Below are positions 1 to 8,765 of a stretch of 64,000 nt of DNA, piece after piece (position 1 is the first letter of the stretch; each line of letters begins with the position of its first letter). Below the pieces are notes generated by a model. It worked only from the letters and a program-made list of their open reading frames with translations, made no database searches and was not told where the DNA came from. A program made the translations under genes and the position numbers. Source of the DNA: Panacagrimonas sp052387695. Its GTDB lineage: Bacteria > Pseudomonadota > Gammaproteobacteria > Nevskiales > Nevskiaceae. The DNA is taken from NCBI GenBank assembly GCA_052387695.1, contig JBQTIX010000041.1, forward strand, positions 1-64,000, given 5' to 3'.

Positions 1-361
1 TGCCGATTTCCTGCGGCATCCAGTGGTTGTTGCAGGCGGCGAGGTACTTCTCCCAGGCCCACTTGTACTTGAAGGGGACGAGCTGGTTGAGGTCGGCGCG
101 GCAGTTGATGATCTTCTTGTCGTCGACCTGGATGCGCTTGGCGCCCATGTCCAGGTCTTCGAGGCCGGTGTGGCCGTGTTCCACCTTGGACTGCGGTTGC
201 TTGAGGCGGAAGTCTTCCGGCGCGGGCACGGGCGGCTTAGGCAGGGGGTGCTGCACGGCGGCGGCCATCACGATGGGGCCGTGAGTCGCTGGCGCACGAG
301 GCGCGGTGGCTGCTGCGGGCTTGGTGGCGGGGGTTGCGGGTTCGTCGTCCCAGGAAAGCAT
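1..361 (-). CDS. nrdB: Class Ia ribonucleotide reductase beta subunit (N-terminal part)
   Basis: These are the first 120 residues of the small subunit of class Ia ribonucleoside-diphosphate reductase; the rest lies beyond the left window edge. The subunit carries the diiron-tyrosyl radical cofactor that starts reduction in NrdA. After an Ala/Pro-rich leader of about 60 residues, residues 85-103 read INCRADLNQLVPFKYKWAW, the conserved start of NrdB proteins. The ATG at 361 is the first in frame and lies 56 bp after the DUF2214 gene on the same strand. nrdA lies further upstream, so the three genes probably form one transcription unit. The radical tyrosine and iron ligands lie outside the window. 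Confidence 0.93.
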   Translation of the reverse strand, partial: MLSWDDEPATPATKPAAATAPRAPATHGPIVMAAAVQHPLPKPPVPAPEDFRLKQPQSKVEHGHTGLEDLDMGAKRIQVDDKKIINCRADLNQLVPFKYKWAWEKYLAACNNHWMPQEIG

Positions 362-417
362 GTCGGTTCTCCGGTGTTCTTGTTGGACCGCGTTGCGGCG
401 ATCCGGTTTGAATGGGT

Positions 418-861
418 TTAAGCCCCGATGCCCCTTGCGGTGAGCACCATGAGCAGGGCGATGACCGCGATGAGCGCGGTCTGGATGTGGATGAATTTGC
501 GCGTGCCGGCCCAGGCCGCGGCGTCGGGCAGCACGCCGCTGGCATTGAGTGCCTTGCGCCATTTGATGAAGCGGAACGTGGGCGGCAAGGAAACCAGGGC
601 CGCGATCACGAACAGGGTGAGCACGCCGTGGAAGGCGCCGTTGTGCAGGTAGTAGGCCATGCCCTTGCCGCTCATGCGGGCTAGGCCGCTGATGAGGATG
701 AGCAGCACGCCGATGAAGTAGAAGCGGTCCACTCGTGGCAGCAGGCGCACCACGTCTTCCCGCGGGTCCAGTTTCAGCAGGTACATCTCGGCGACGATTC
801 CGCCCGAGAGCAGGATTAGGCCGAGGTAGTGGAGCCAGGGGAGGAGGGTGGTGGTGAGCAT
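418..861 (-). CDS. DUF2214 family membrane protein
   Basis: This 147-residue integral membrane protein has about four hydrophobic segments, near residues 5-28, 47-62, 79-97 and 122-142. The pattern of an N-terminal HYLGL helix, VDRFYFIG, a YLHN loop and LPPTFRFIKW matches the DUF2214 family of predicted inner-membrane proteins, whose biochemical role is not known. It sits between nrdA and nrdB on the same strand. It may simply be carried in the operon, and no role in nucleotide reduction can be read from the sequence. The family call is from pattern recognition; the function is unknown. Confidence 0.8.
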   Translation of the reverse strand: MLTTTLLPWLHYLGLILLSGGIVAEMYLLKLDPREDVVRLLPRVDRFYFIGVLLILISGLARMSGKGMAYYLHNGAFHGVLTLFVIAALVSLPPTFRFIKWRKALNASGVLPDAAAWAGTRKFIHIQTALIAVIALLMVLTARGIGA

Positions 862-905
862 TTAAGCGAATCCCTTTGCGCAGGGTGCGGATGGCGCGAT
901 CCCAT

Positions 906-993
906 GTAGGAGGGGCTCTGCCCCGACGGCGTCTTCGCAGATCGAACCTCGGTCTGGTCTCAGAGCGCGCTGTCGGGGCATAGCCCCTCCTAC
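906..993. repeat. Palindromic intergenic repeat (GTAGGAGGGGCT type)
   Basis: Two inverted arms, GTAGGAGGGGCT at 906-917 and AGCCCCTCCTAC at 982-993, enclose a further near-palindrome (TGCCCCGACGGC and GCTGTCGGGGCA). The element fills most of the gap between nrdA and the DUF2214 gene. It looks like a REP/BIME element. Its transcript could fold into a long hairpin that affects the relative expression of nrdA and the downstream genes; that is inference. Confidence 0.8.
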
Positions 994-1019
994 AGGTGGG
1001 TTCGGCATCTCGCTCATGC

Positions 1020-3953
1020 TTATTGGCAAGCCTCACAACCCGGATCGAGGATGGAGCAGACGTTGGAACCCGATACGTCCGTTGCCGCACGCGGCATCGT
1101 GATTTGCGTAGCACCGCCCGACTTGCCATCCCCACTGCCCACCTGGTTGAGCCGACCATCGGTGATAGTGGTCTTCTCGGCATGCGTGGCGCCTAAGGTG
1201 CGCAGGTAGTAGGTGGTCTTGAGGCCCGACACCCAGGCGTGGCGATACAGCTCGTCGAGCTTCTTGCCGCTCGGCGCTGCCATGTACAGGTTCAGGGACT
1301 GCGCCTGGTCGATCCACTTCTGCCGACGCGAACCGGCGTCGATCAAACGCTTCGAATCCACCTCGAACGCGCACTTGTAGATTTCCTTCAGATCAACCGG
1401 CACGCGGTCGATCTTCTGCACGCTGCCGTCGTAGTACTTCAGGTCGTGCGCCATCACCTCGTCCCACAGGCCCAGGGCCTTGAGGTCGTTGGCGAGGTAC
1501 TCGTTGATGACGGTGAACTCGCCGGAGAGGTTGGACTTCACGTACAGATTCGAGAACTGCGGCTCGATCGACTGCGCCACGCCGGTGATGTTGGCGATGG
1601 TCGCGGTGGGGGCGATCGCCATGCAGTTGGAGTTGCGCATGCCCACGGTCTGCACGCGCACGCGCAACGTGTTCCAGTCGTAGTGGCCGGACTGGGAAGC
1701 ATCCTGCTTGAGGTACTGGTTGCCGCGCGCATCGCCGACCAGCTTGATCGAGTCGATGGGCAGGATGCCCCGGTCCCACAGCGAGCCCTTGAACGTGGAG
1801 TAGGCGCCGCGCTCTTCGGCCAGGTTGGTGCTGGCCTTGATGGTGAAGTAGCTGATGGCCTCCATGGACTCGTCGGCAAACTTGATCGCCTCGTCGGACT
1901 CGTAGGCCAGGCGCAGCTTGTACAACGCGTCCTGGAAGCCCATCACGCCTAGGCCGACCGGGCGGTGGCGCAGGTTGGAATTGCGCGCGGTGGCGACCGA
2001 GTAATAGTTGTACTCGATGACGTTATCCAGCATGCGCAGCGCGGTGTTAATGGTGCGCTCGAGCTTGGCCTCGTCGAGACGGCCGTCCACGATGTGGCTC
2101 GGCAGGTTGACCGAGCCGAGGTTGCACACGGCGATCTCGGAGCCGGCCTTGGTGTTGAGCGTGATCTCGGTGCAGAGGTTCGACGAGTGCACCACGCCCA
2201 CGTGCTGCTGCGGGCTGCGCAGGTTGCAGGGGTCCTTGAACGTCACCCAGGGATGGCCGGTCTCGAACAGCATGCTCAGCATCTTGCGCCACAGGCTCAG
2301 GGCCTGGATGCGCTTGAAGTTGCCGATACGGCCCTCGTCGGCGAGCTTCTCGTAGGTCACGTAACGCGCTTCGAACGCCGCGCCCATGAGGTCGTGCAGG
2401 TCGGGCACTTCCTCAGGAGAGAATAAGGTCCACTGGCCGTCTTCCATCACGCGCTTCATGAACAGGTCCGGCACCCAGTTGGCGGTGTCGATGTCATGGC
2501 AGCGGCGGCGGTCGTCGCCCGTGTTCTTGCGCAGGTCGAGAAATTCCTCGACATCGCGGTGCCAGGTTTCCAGGTAGGCGCAGAGCGCGCCCTTGCGCTT
2601 GCCGCCCTGGTTCACGGCGACGGCCGTGTCGTTCGCAACCTTCAGGAAGGGCACGACACCGTTGGACTTACCATTGGTGCCCTTGATGTAGCCGCCCATG
2701 CCGCGCACCGGCGTCCAGTCGTTGCCGAGGCCGCCGGCGAATTTGCTCAGCATCGCGTTGTCGTGAATCGCGCCGAAGATGCCGTGCAGGTCGTCCGGCA
2801 CCTGCGTGAGGTAGCAGGAGCTGAGCTGCGGCCGCAGCGTGCCGCTGTTGAACAGGGTCGGCGTGCTGCTCATGAAGTCGAAGGAGCTGAGCAGCTTGTA
2901 GAACTCGATGGCGCGCGCTTCGCGGTCGATCTCGTTCATCGCCAGGCCCATGGCCACGCGCATGAAGAAGGCCTGCGGCAGCTCGAAGCGCACCTTGTTC
3001 GAATGGATGAAGTAGCGGTCGTACAGGGTCTGCAAGCCGAGGTAATCGAACTGGGTGTCGCGCTCGGGGATCAGCGCCTCGCCCAGGGTTTGCAGGTCGA
3101 ACAGGCACAGCTTGGGATCGACCAGTTCCAGCGCGGCCGCCTTGTGGATGTATTCGCGGAAATAGTCCGGGTAGAGGGGCTTCATCTCCTCCAGGGTCGG
3201 CCGCGATTGCGGCTGACCGAGGAACTTGAGCGCCTCGTGACGCATGGCGTCCAGCAGCAGGCGTGCCGAGACATAGGTGTAGTTGGGCTCCTTCTCGATG
3301 CGCGCGCGGGCGGCGAGGGTGAGCGCCTGGCTCAGCTCGGCTTCGGGAATGCCGTCGTAGAGGTCACGCACGGCGGCGATGACGACTTCCTCGCCATCCA
3401 CGCCGGCCAGGCCGGCGCAGGCCTCGGACGTCACGCGGCGCATGCGCACTTCGTCGAGCGCGACGATGGACCCGTCGTCCAGCTTGACGTGGAGCGCGGC
3501 CTTGGCGATCTGGGCGGAAGGCAGCTTCGCCGCTTCGGCGGCGCGCTGATGTGCACGCTCCGCGCGGTACAGCACGTAGCTGCGCGCGACCTTGTGCTCG
3601 CCTGCGCGCATCAGCGCCAGTTCGACCTGGTCCTGGATGTCCTCGATGTGCAAGGTGCCGCCGCCATTGAGGTGACGCGTCAGCGCCTGCGTCACCTGCT
3701 GCGTGAGATCGCTCACGAGCTGGCGCACGCGCGAGCTGGCCGCGGCCTGGCCGCCCTCGACCGCCAGGAAAGCCTTGGTGAGCGCGATGGATATCTTCGA
3801 GCCATCGAAGCCGGTGAGCTTGCCGTTACGGCGGATCACCTTGATGCCACCTGGCGCAGTGGCGGCGAGTTCGGCGGTGGTTGGAGCGGTCGAAATGGGC
3901 GATCGACGGACTTCGGCGGGGACGGTTTCCCCTTGGACGGTATGCAGACTCAT
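1020..3953 (-). CDS. nrdA: Class Ia ribonucleoside-diphosphate reductase alpha subunit
   Basis: This is the 977-residue catalytic subunit that reduces NDPs to dNDPs with NrdB as radical donor. It is longer than the 761-residue E. coli protein because the N-terminus holds two ATP-cone-like regions, about residues 37-137 (IKVIRRNGKLTGFDGSKI) and 153-240 (VKLDDGSIVALDEVRMRR), as in Pseudomonas NrdA. Core motifs are visible: FNSGTLRPQLSSCYL, SNLCTEITLNT with the catalytic Asn-Cys-Glu set, VCNLGSVNLP and APTATIANITG. The C-terminal tail ends in CEACQ, the cysteine pair that shuttles electrons from thioredoxin or glutaredoxin. Two NrdR-like boxes lie 50-97 bp upstream of the ATG. Confidence 0.96.
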   Translation of the reverse strand: MSLHTVQGETVPAEVRRSPISTAPTTAELAATAPGGIKVIRRNGKLTGFDGSKISIALTKAFLAVEGGQAAASSRVRQLVSDLTQQVTQALTRHLNGGGTLHIEDIQDQVELALMRAGEHKVARSYVLYRAERAHQRAAEAAKLPSAQIAKAALHVKLDDGSIVALDEVRMRRVTSEACAGLAGVDGEEVVIAAVRDLYDGIPEAELSQALTLAARARIEKEPNYTYVSARLLLDAMRHEALKFLGQPQSRPTLEEMKPLYPDYFREYIHKAAALELVDPKLCLFDLQTLGEALIPERDTQFDYLGLQTLYDRYFIHSNKVRFELPQAFFMRVAMGLAMNEIDREARAIEFYKLLSSFDFMSSTPTLFNSGTLRPQLSSCYLTQVPDDLHGIFGAIHDNAMLSKFAGGLGNDWTPVRGMGGYIKGTNGKSNGVVPFLKVANDTAVAVNQGGKRKGALCAYLETWHRDVEEFLDLRKNTGDDRRRCHDIDTANWVPDLFMKRVMEDGQWTLFSPEEVPDLHDLMGAAFEARYVTYEKLADEGRIGNFKRIQALSLWRKMLSMLFETGHPWVTFKDPCNLRSPQQHVGVVHSSNLCTEITLNTKAGSEIAVCNLGSVNLPSHIVDGRLDEAKLERTINTALRMLDNVIEYNYYSVATARNSNLRHRPVGLGVMGFQDALYKLRLAYESDEAIKFADESMEAISYFTIKASTNLAEERGAYSTFKGSLWDRGILPIDSIKLVGDARGNQYLKQDASQSGHYDWNTLRVRVQTVGMRNSNCMAIAPTATIANITGVAQSIEPQFSNLYVKSNLSGEFTVINEYLANDLKALGLWDEVMAHDLKYYDGSVQKIDRVPVDLKEIYKCAFEVDSKRLIDAGSRRQKWIDQAQSLNLYMAAPSGKKLDELYRHAWVSGLKTTYYLRTLGATHAEKTTITDGRLNQVGSGDGKSGGATQITMPRAATDVSGSNVCSILDPGCEACQ

Positions 3954-4002
3954 GCTCTCTATTCCTCAGGCTTGTTCGGCCGGTGCAGTTTCACCGTCGA
4001 GT

Positions 4003-4050
4003 AACAATATCTAGTGGTTTTCGGGTGGGTCAACCCCTAGATTCTGTGGC
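4003..4050 (-). promoter_or_regulatory. Pair of NrdR-box-like sites upstream of nrdA
   Basis: Two 12-bp cores, CAATATCTAGTG at 4005-4016 and CTAGATTCTGTG at 4037-4048, each match 9 of 12 positions of the core of the known NrdR box (ACACTATATATTGTGT). Their starts are 32 bp apart, the three-helical-turn spacing typical of NrdR site pairs. They lie just upstream of the nrdA start. NrdR is the ATP/dATP-sensing zinc-ribbon repressor of ribonucleotide reductase genes in most bacteria. The assignment is from motif and spacing only. Confidence 0.6.
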
Positions 4051-4462
4051 CGAAGCTGTGCACGACAAGTGTTCAGACTGTGCGGCACCTGTGGATTATT
4101 CGGCTAAGTGCCGGGCCGGGCTACGAGTTTGCGATCGCTTTGGCCCGACGATCAGGTGTCGGGGACTTGATGGCGGCCGACAAGCGGCCGCTACTGACAG
4201 TGCCTTCAGTATTGTCGATGAGTCTCTCGAAACTCCCTAAAGACAGAGGGATACCTCAAATAGTGAAGGTTTTTCCGGGGTCGGCCGGGTCGCTGTAAAA
4301 ACCAATAAAAATTTACGGTGGCGGTGGGATGCCCGTGCCAAAAGACCGTCATCGTGACTGGCTCCGCGGCCAATTCTTGAAATTCTGACCTCGGATTGCC
4401 CGGGGAAACCTGCCTGCCGAGCGGTCCCGTTTGCCGCCCAGCCGGCCGCAACGCGCCGATTG
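4051..4462. other. Intergenic region between hisI and nrdA, no gene seen
   Basis: No supported coding sequence was found in this 412-bp gap. A perfect 7-bp hairpin, GCGGCCG and CGGCCGC around ACAAG, lies at 4173-4191 but lacks a T-run, so it is not a clear terminator. The rest is unremarkable. Confidence 0.5.
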
Positions 4463-4936
4463 CTACAAGAGGGTCGGATTCGGCGCATCGCCGTAGACCT
4501 TCTTCGGGTCGAAAACCTTCTCGCTTTCGGTGAAGTGCAGTTCGCGAACCGCTGCGCCTTTGCCAGTTGGAATCGAACGGTAGAAACAGGACCTGTACCC
4601 CACGTGGCAACTCGCGTCGCCCGGAATCTCCACCCGCAGCCAGATGGCGTCCTGATCGTCGTCGATGCGCATTTCCACGATGCGTTGCACCAGTCCGCTG
4701 GTCGCACCCTTGTGCCAGAGTTGCTTGCGGCTGCGGCTGTAGTAGTGCGCCTCGCCGGTCTCGATCGTCCTGCGCAGCGCCTCGGCGTTCATATAGCCCA
4801 GCATCAGCACCTCGCCCGAACCGGCCGCGGTGGTGACGCAGGGGATCAGGCCGTGCTCGTCGAACTTCGGCGCCAGTTCATGGCCTTCCTCTACCTGTTC
4901 GATGCTCAAGCGCCTGGAAAACTGGACGTCGGACAT
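4463..4936 (-). CDS. hisI: Phosphoribosyl-AMP cyclohydrolase
   Basis: This 157-residue enzyme opens the adenine ring of phosphoribosyl-AMP in histidine biosynthesis. The core has the family pattern: VLMLGYMNAEALRRTIETG, HYYSRSRKQLWHKGATSG, then the metal-binding Asp-rich segment RIDDDQDAIWLRVE and CHVGYRSCFYR. It is a stand-alone HisI with no fused HisE phosphoribosyl-ATP pyrophosphatase domain, and no other his gene is nearby. The tail after the CFYR motif is about 35 residues long. It starts with ATG at 4936, 53 bp downstream of the QueD-like gene on the same strand. Confidence 0.9.
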   Translation of the reverse strand: MSDVQFSRRLSIEQVEEGHELAPKFDEHGLIPCVTTAAGSGEVLMLGYMNAEALRRTIETGEAHYYSRSRKQLWHKGATSGLVQRIVEMRIDDDQDAIWLRVEIPGDASCHVGYRSCFYRSIPTGKGAAVRELHFTESEKVFDPKKVYGDAPNPTLL

Positions 4937-4989
4937 GGCAACTCTCGATCAAAAACGGGCGTGGATTATACGAGCCTGATCGTCGGCCC

Positions 4990-5826
4990 TCAGCTGCGGG
5001 CGATGGCGCCCTTCATGACGCCTTCGTACGCGCGTATTTCGAGTCTTGCACCCGGCCGGCGTTCAATACTCGCGGCCAGCAAGTGTTCAGCGATGCGCTC
5101 GACCGTACTGTCGGTCTCCAGCAGATCCACGCAAGAGGCCGGCAATTCGAGCTCGAACCTGCCCTCCGGCGACTCATACCCGAAGCGGATGCGATCCGGG
5201 CGTTGCGCAATCACGTCGTCCCGGGTGCCGAGATAGATGTCGGCCCAGTCCTGCGCAATCTGTTGCTCCAGTTCACTGTCACGCTGACCTTGAGCGCGCA
5301 CCTCGATTTTCGACCGATGACCATGTGCGATCCGCTGGCAATGACCCTGGTGCTTCTTCAGGCCATGGACATAGTGATAGCTTGGCCCTGCAATGGCTTC
5401 CGGCAGCAACTGAAAGCCAACCCGACGGACGCTGGCGGGCACCACGGGACGAACCAGTTGGACCAGATACTCCGCCACAGAATCTGGCTCAATGACCGCG
5501 TCCGGCAGACAGGTTACCGCGCAGCGTGGCGACCGATGTTCGATCAGACCGCGGGCCGAAGTGAATTGGACTTCAAGCGATCCGGCGACTTCAGTCAATC
5601 GGGTTTCCGGAGCCTTCTCCGGCACCAGCAGCGTATGGTCCATGCTGCCGTCGATAAGACGTTTGAGGCTGCGCTTGACCTCGCCAAAATCCAGCACCAT
5701 CGACTGGCGGTCGAGTTCGCCCTCCAGTTCCACATGGACGATCCAGCTCTCACCGACGAGACCGCGCTGCGGATCGAGGTAAGCGAAGTCGAGAACGGTG
5801 AGTTGTTCGACGAAGAGGATGGTCAT
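4990..5826 (-). CDS. Two-domain 6-pyruvoyl-tetrahydropterin synthase/QueD-like protein
   Basis: This 278-residue protein appears to hold two PTPS/QueD-type folds. The N-terminal half (about 1-105) keeps the fold signature ESWIVHVELEGELD...VLDFGEVKRSLKRLIDGSMDHTLLVP, but the usual zinc-binding HGH is replaced by GES. The C-terminal half has the active-site pattern YHYVHGLKKHQGHCQRIAHG with Cys and the HGH metal ligands at about 172-194. Family enzymes convert dihydroneopterin triphosphate to 6-carboxytetrahydropterin (queuosine route) or 6-pyruvoyl tetrahydropterin. The exact substrate is unknown here, and no other queuosine genes are adjacent. Confidence 0.7.
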   Translation of the reverse strand: MTILFVEQLTVLDFAYLDPQRGLVGESWIVHVELEGELDRQSMVLDFGEVKRSLKRLIDGSMDHTLLVPEKAPETRLTEVAGSLEVQFTSARGLIEHRSPRCAVTCLPDAVIEPDSVAEYLVQLVRPVVPASVRRVGFQLLPEAIAGPSYHYVHGLKKHQGHCQRIAHGHRSKIEVRAQGQRDSELEQQIAQDWADIYLGTRDDVIAQRPDRIRFGYESPEGRFELELPASCVDLLETDSTVERIAEHLLAASIERRPGARLEIRAYEGVMKGAIARS

Positions 5827-5918
5827 GGGGCGAAACGCGGCTGCGGCCCCCTAGCTTAGCGCCCGCTCCGCGAGTGGTTCAGACTGTCGGAGGTTCGAGA
5901 CAGGCACCGGGAGTGAAC

Positions 5919-6461
5919 ATGGGCAAATGGATACTGGCCATTTCGATAGCGCTGATCACGTCCGTGGCGCGGGCCGAAACGGTGGAAGCCTCGGCCGCGG
6001 GATTCACGATCCGCCATCAGGTTCTGATCGGAAAACTGAAGCCGGAACAGGTCTGGCCGCTGCTGGTCGAGCAGGTCGGGCACTGGTGGGACAAGGGACA
6101 TACCTACTCGGGCGATGCACGGAACATGCAGATCGAGGCCGCGCCGGCGGGATGTTTCTGCGAGCACTATGCGGCCGGATCGGTGGTTCATGCCACGGTG
6201 ATCAACGTGCAGGCCCATCGCCAGCTTCGCTTGTCCGGCGCGCTCGGACCGTTGCAGGAAACCGCGAGCACGGGAATTCTCACCTGGACCCTGACGCCGG
6301 TGGAGCAGGGCACCCAGGTGACGCTCGACTATGTCGTGGGCGGTTATCGGCCCGGGGGACTGGCGGAATGGGCGTCGCCCGTCGACGGCGTGCTTGGCAT
6401 CCAGATGCAAAGGTTCCAGCGCTTTGCGCAGACCGGCAATGCGGAGCCGGTGGCGCCGTGA
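5919..6461 (+). CDS. Exported SRPBCC/START-like domain protein
   Basis: This protein of about 180 residues begins with a signal peptide (MGKWILAISIALITSVARA, cleavage after ARA), which is why the ATG at 5919 is preferred over an in-frame one at 5874. The mature part resembles SRPBCC (Bet v1-like) ligand-binding domains of the AHSA1/polyketide-cyclase type: GFTIRHQVLIGKLKPEQVWPL, a central FCEHYAAGSVVHATVINV and a late TLTPVEQGTQVTLDYVVGGY. The predicted location is the periplasm. The ligand is unknown. It is divergent from the QueD-like gene and upstream of gltX. Confidence 0.65.
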   Translation: MGKWILAISIALITSVARAETVEASAAGFTIRHQVLIGKLKPEQVWPLLVEQVGHWWDKGHTYSGDARNMQIEAAPAGCFCEHYAAGSVVHATVINVQAHRQLRLSGALGPLQETASTGILTWTLTPVEQGTQVTLDYVVGGYRPGGLAEWASPVDGVLGIQMQRFQRFAQTGNAEPVAP

Positions 6462-6531
6462 GCACACGGCTACCCGTTTAGAATCGCGCCCGTTCGCGGC
6501 GCGCGCCGCCAGTCTCCCGAGCTTCACCCTC

Positions 6532-7944
6532 ATGTCCACCGTCACCCGCTTCGCGCCCAGCCCCACCGGATACCTCCACATCGGCGGCGCGCGGACCGCG
6601 CTGTTCTCCTACCTCTACGCCAAGGCACGCGGCGGCAAATTCCTGCTGCGCATCGAGGACACCGACCGCGAGCGCTCCACCCAGGAGGCGGTGGACGCGA
6701 TCTTCGAAGGCATGGCCTGGCTGGGGCTGGCCTCCGACTTCGAGCCGATCTACCAGACCCAGCGTTTCGGCCGTTACGCAGAGGTGATGGAGCAGATGCT
6801 CGCGGCCGGCACCGCCTACTACTGCTACGCGAGCAAAGAGGAGCTGGACCTGCTTCGTGCCGAGCAGCAGGCACGCAGGGAGAAGCCGCGCTATGACGGC
6901 CGCTGGCGACCTGAGCCGGGCAAGGTTCTTCCGCTGCCGCCTACCGGTGTCAAGCCCGTCGTACGCTTCAAGAATCCGGTGGAAGGGCAGGTCGTGCTGA
7001 ACGATCTGATCAAGGGCGAAATCGTGTTCGACAGCGTCGAACTCGACGACCTCATCATCGCGCGCTCGGACGGCACACCCACCTACAACTTCTGCGTAGT
7101 GGTCGACGACATGGACATGGGGATCACGCATGTCATCCGTGGCGACGATCACGTCAACAATACGCCGCGACAGATCAACATCCTCCGCGCGCTCGGTGTC
7201 ACACCGCCAGCCTATGCCCACGTCTCGATGATCCTGGGCGCCGACGGCGCCAAGCTGTCCAAGCGTCACGGAGCCCTCGGCGTCATGGAGTACCGCGCGT
7301 TGGGCTTCATGCCCGAGGCGATGCTCAATTACCTCGTGCGGCTGGGATGGAGCCACGGCGACCAGGAATTGTTCACGCGCGAGGAGATGATGGCGAAGTT
7401 CGACTTCGATCACGTCTCGGCCAGCCCCGCGCGCTTCGACATGGAGAAGGCTTACTGGGTCAATCACCAGTACCTGAAGATCACCGACCCGGCGGTGATT
7501 GCGCCGGAGTTCAACTGGCATCTGCAGCGCCTGAATGTCGACCCATCGAACGGCCCGGCGCTGACGGCCGTGATCGAGCAACAGCGCGAGCGCTGCCGCA
7601 CCCTGGCAGAGATGGCCGAGAAGTCGCGTTTCTTCTATGAGGATCTGAGCGGTTACAACGAGAAGGACGCGGCCAAGCATCTCACGGCCAAGGCGGCGCC
7701 GGTGCTGGTGGCACTGATGGAGGCCCTCAGTGCAGTGGAGGATTGGCAGTCCGAGGGCTTGCACACGGCGGTTCACGGCGTTGCCGAAAAGCGTGCGCTC
7801 AAGCTAGGGGACGTGGCGCAGCCGATCCGCGTGGCCGTGGCCGGGATGGCGGTGTCGCCGCCGATCGACCAGACCTTGGCGCTTTTGGGGCGCGAGCGCA
7901 GCCTGGCGCGACTCAAGGCCGCGTTGGAAAAGGCAGTTGGCTAA
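6532..7944 (+). CDS. gltX: Glutamyl-tRNA synthetase
   Basis: This 470-residue class I aminoacyl-tRNA synthetase charges tRNA-Glu. The start at 6532 gives MSTVTRFAPSPTGYLHIGGA, in which the HIGH-type motif HIGG follows immediately; the longer in-frame extension upstream has no family counterpart. The second signature AKLSKRHG, equivalent to KMSKS, is at about residues 240-247. The length is normal for the family. The C-terminus has the expected helical anticodon-binding part. Confidence 0.97.
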   Translation: MSTVTRFAPSPTGYLHIGGARTALFSYLYAKARGGKFLLRIEDTDRERSTQEAVDAIFEGMAWLGLASDFEPIYQTQRFGRYAEVMEQMLAAGTAYYCYASKEELDLLRAEQQARREKPRYDGRWRPEPGKVLPLPPTGVKPVVRFKNPVEGQVVLNDLIKGEIVFDSVELDDLIIARSDGTPTYNFCVVVDDMDMGITHVIRGDDHVNNTPRQINILRALGVTPPAYAHVSMILGADGAKLSKRHGALGVMEYRALGFMPEAMLNYLVRLGWSHGDQELFTREEMMAKFDFDHVSASPARFDMEKAYWVNHQYLKITDPAVIAPEFNWHLQRLNVDPSNGPALTAVIEQQRERCRTLAEMAEKSRFFYEDLSGYNEKDAAKHLTAKAAPVLVALMEALSAVEDWQSEGLHTAVHGVAEKRALKLGDVAQPIRVAVAGMAVSPPIDQTLALLGRERSLARLKAALEKAVG

Positions 7945-8034
7945 CCCGGTTATTGCGATTCTCCAGGGGTCTCTAACTTTCGGCAGCGATGCGAAAGGAG
8001 TAGAATTGTCTGACACTGTCCGACGAGATGTGCG

Positions 8035-8346
8035 ATGAAGGTCGCAGAACACACTCCGCGATACAAGCTGGCGAACCTGCCGGACCGAGTGACTGTGCGG
8101 CTCAAGCCGGAGCTGGCTCGGTTGCTCGACGAGGAGCGTCGCGAAAGAGGGCTCAAAGTCACGGAGGTGGTGGAGCAGGCGCTGACCGAGCATTTCGCAA
8201 GACGACCGCGCCGCGGCAAGCTGACGCTGATGGAGGCCTTGCAGAAGCATGGCGTGATTGGTGCCGTGGATCTCGGCCCGGACGCCTCTGCCAACTACAA
8301 GGTACTGGTCCGTGAGGCCGTCGACAAAAAATATGGTCATCGCTGA
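8035..8346 (+). CDS. Ribbon-helix-helix antitoxin-like protein
   Basis: This 103-residue protein has an N-terminal RHH-type DNA-binding region at about 17-50 (DRVTVRLKPELARLLDEERR then LKVTEVVEQALTEHF). A basic linker and a C-terminal segment follow that may bind the toxin. Its stop codon overlaps the start of the PIN-domain gene by 14 bp, the usual arrangement of VapBC-like antitoxin-toxin pairs. Such antitoxins neutralise the PIN ribonuclease and autorepress the operon. The region before the start holds two TC(T/C)GAC-like half sites, at about 8008-8023, that might be operators. Confidence 0.72.
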   Translation: MKVAEHTPRYKLANLPDRVTVRLKPELARLLDEERRERGLKVTEVVEQALTEHFARRPRRGKLTLMEALQKHGVIGAVDLGPDASANYKVLVREAVDKKYGHR

Positions 8347-8758
8347 CGCCGGTTTCTGGGTCGCCGTCTACAACCGCCGCGACCGGGATCATGAGGCGGC
8401 GCTGTACGCCGCGGTCCAGTTCGAAGCGGAAGGGTTCATTACCACCCACGCCGTCATCGCTGAAGCCTGTCACCTGCTTTACCAGCGTCAGCACGCCGCC
8501 GCGATGCTCCAACTTGTCGAGGCCCTGCGCGACGGCCCGGTCGAGGTGCTGGACATGGATGCCGAAGATCTCCCGAAGATCGCGCGGCTCATGCACAAAT
8601 ATCGCGATTTGCCGATGGACTACGCCGATGCATCCCTGGTGCTGCTAGCCGAACACCTGGGTCATGGCCGGATCCTGACCACCGATCGACGCGACTTCCG
8701 CAGCTACCGCTGGAAAAATCAGAACCCCTTTGAAAATCTGCTGGTCCCGAGTTCCTGA
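8333..8758 (+). CDS. PIN-domain toxin (VapC-like ribonuclease)
   Basis: This 141-residue PIN-domain protein is the probable toxin of the pair. The acidic active-site residues are in place: Asp5 in VIADAGFWVAVYN, Glu44 in AVIAEACHLL, Asp97/Asp100 in MDYADASLVLLAE, and an Asp in the late TTDRRDFRSY. PIN toxins cleave RNA, often tRNA or rRNA; the target here is unknown. The ATG at 8333 overlaps the antitoxin gene by 14 bp. The stop lies only 7 bp before thrS, so toxin and thrS may be co-transcribed. Confidence 0.8.
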   Translation: MVIADAGFWVAVYNRRDRDHEAALYAAVQFEAEGFITTHAVIAEACHLLYQRQHAAAMLQLVEALRDGPVEVLDMDAEDLPKIARLMHKYRDLPMDYADASLVLLAEHLGHGRILTTDRRDFRSYRWKNQNPFENLLVPSS

Positions 8759-8765
8759 GCCGATC

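Noticed and set aside
2496..4004. Long open frame opposite nrdA, about 500 codons
   Set aside because: It is the mirror of a clear nrdA coding frame in GC-rich DNA, is rich in Arg, Val, Ala and His in a way typical of such shadows, and has no motif or ribosome binding site.
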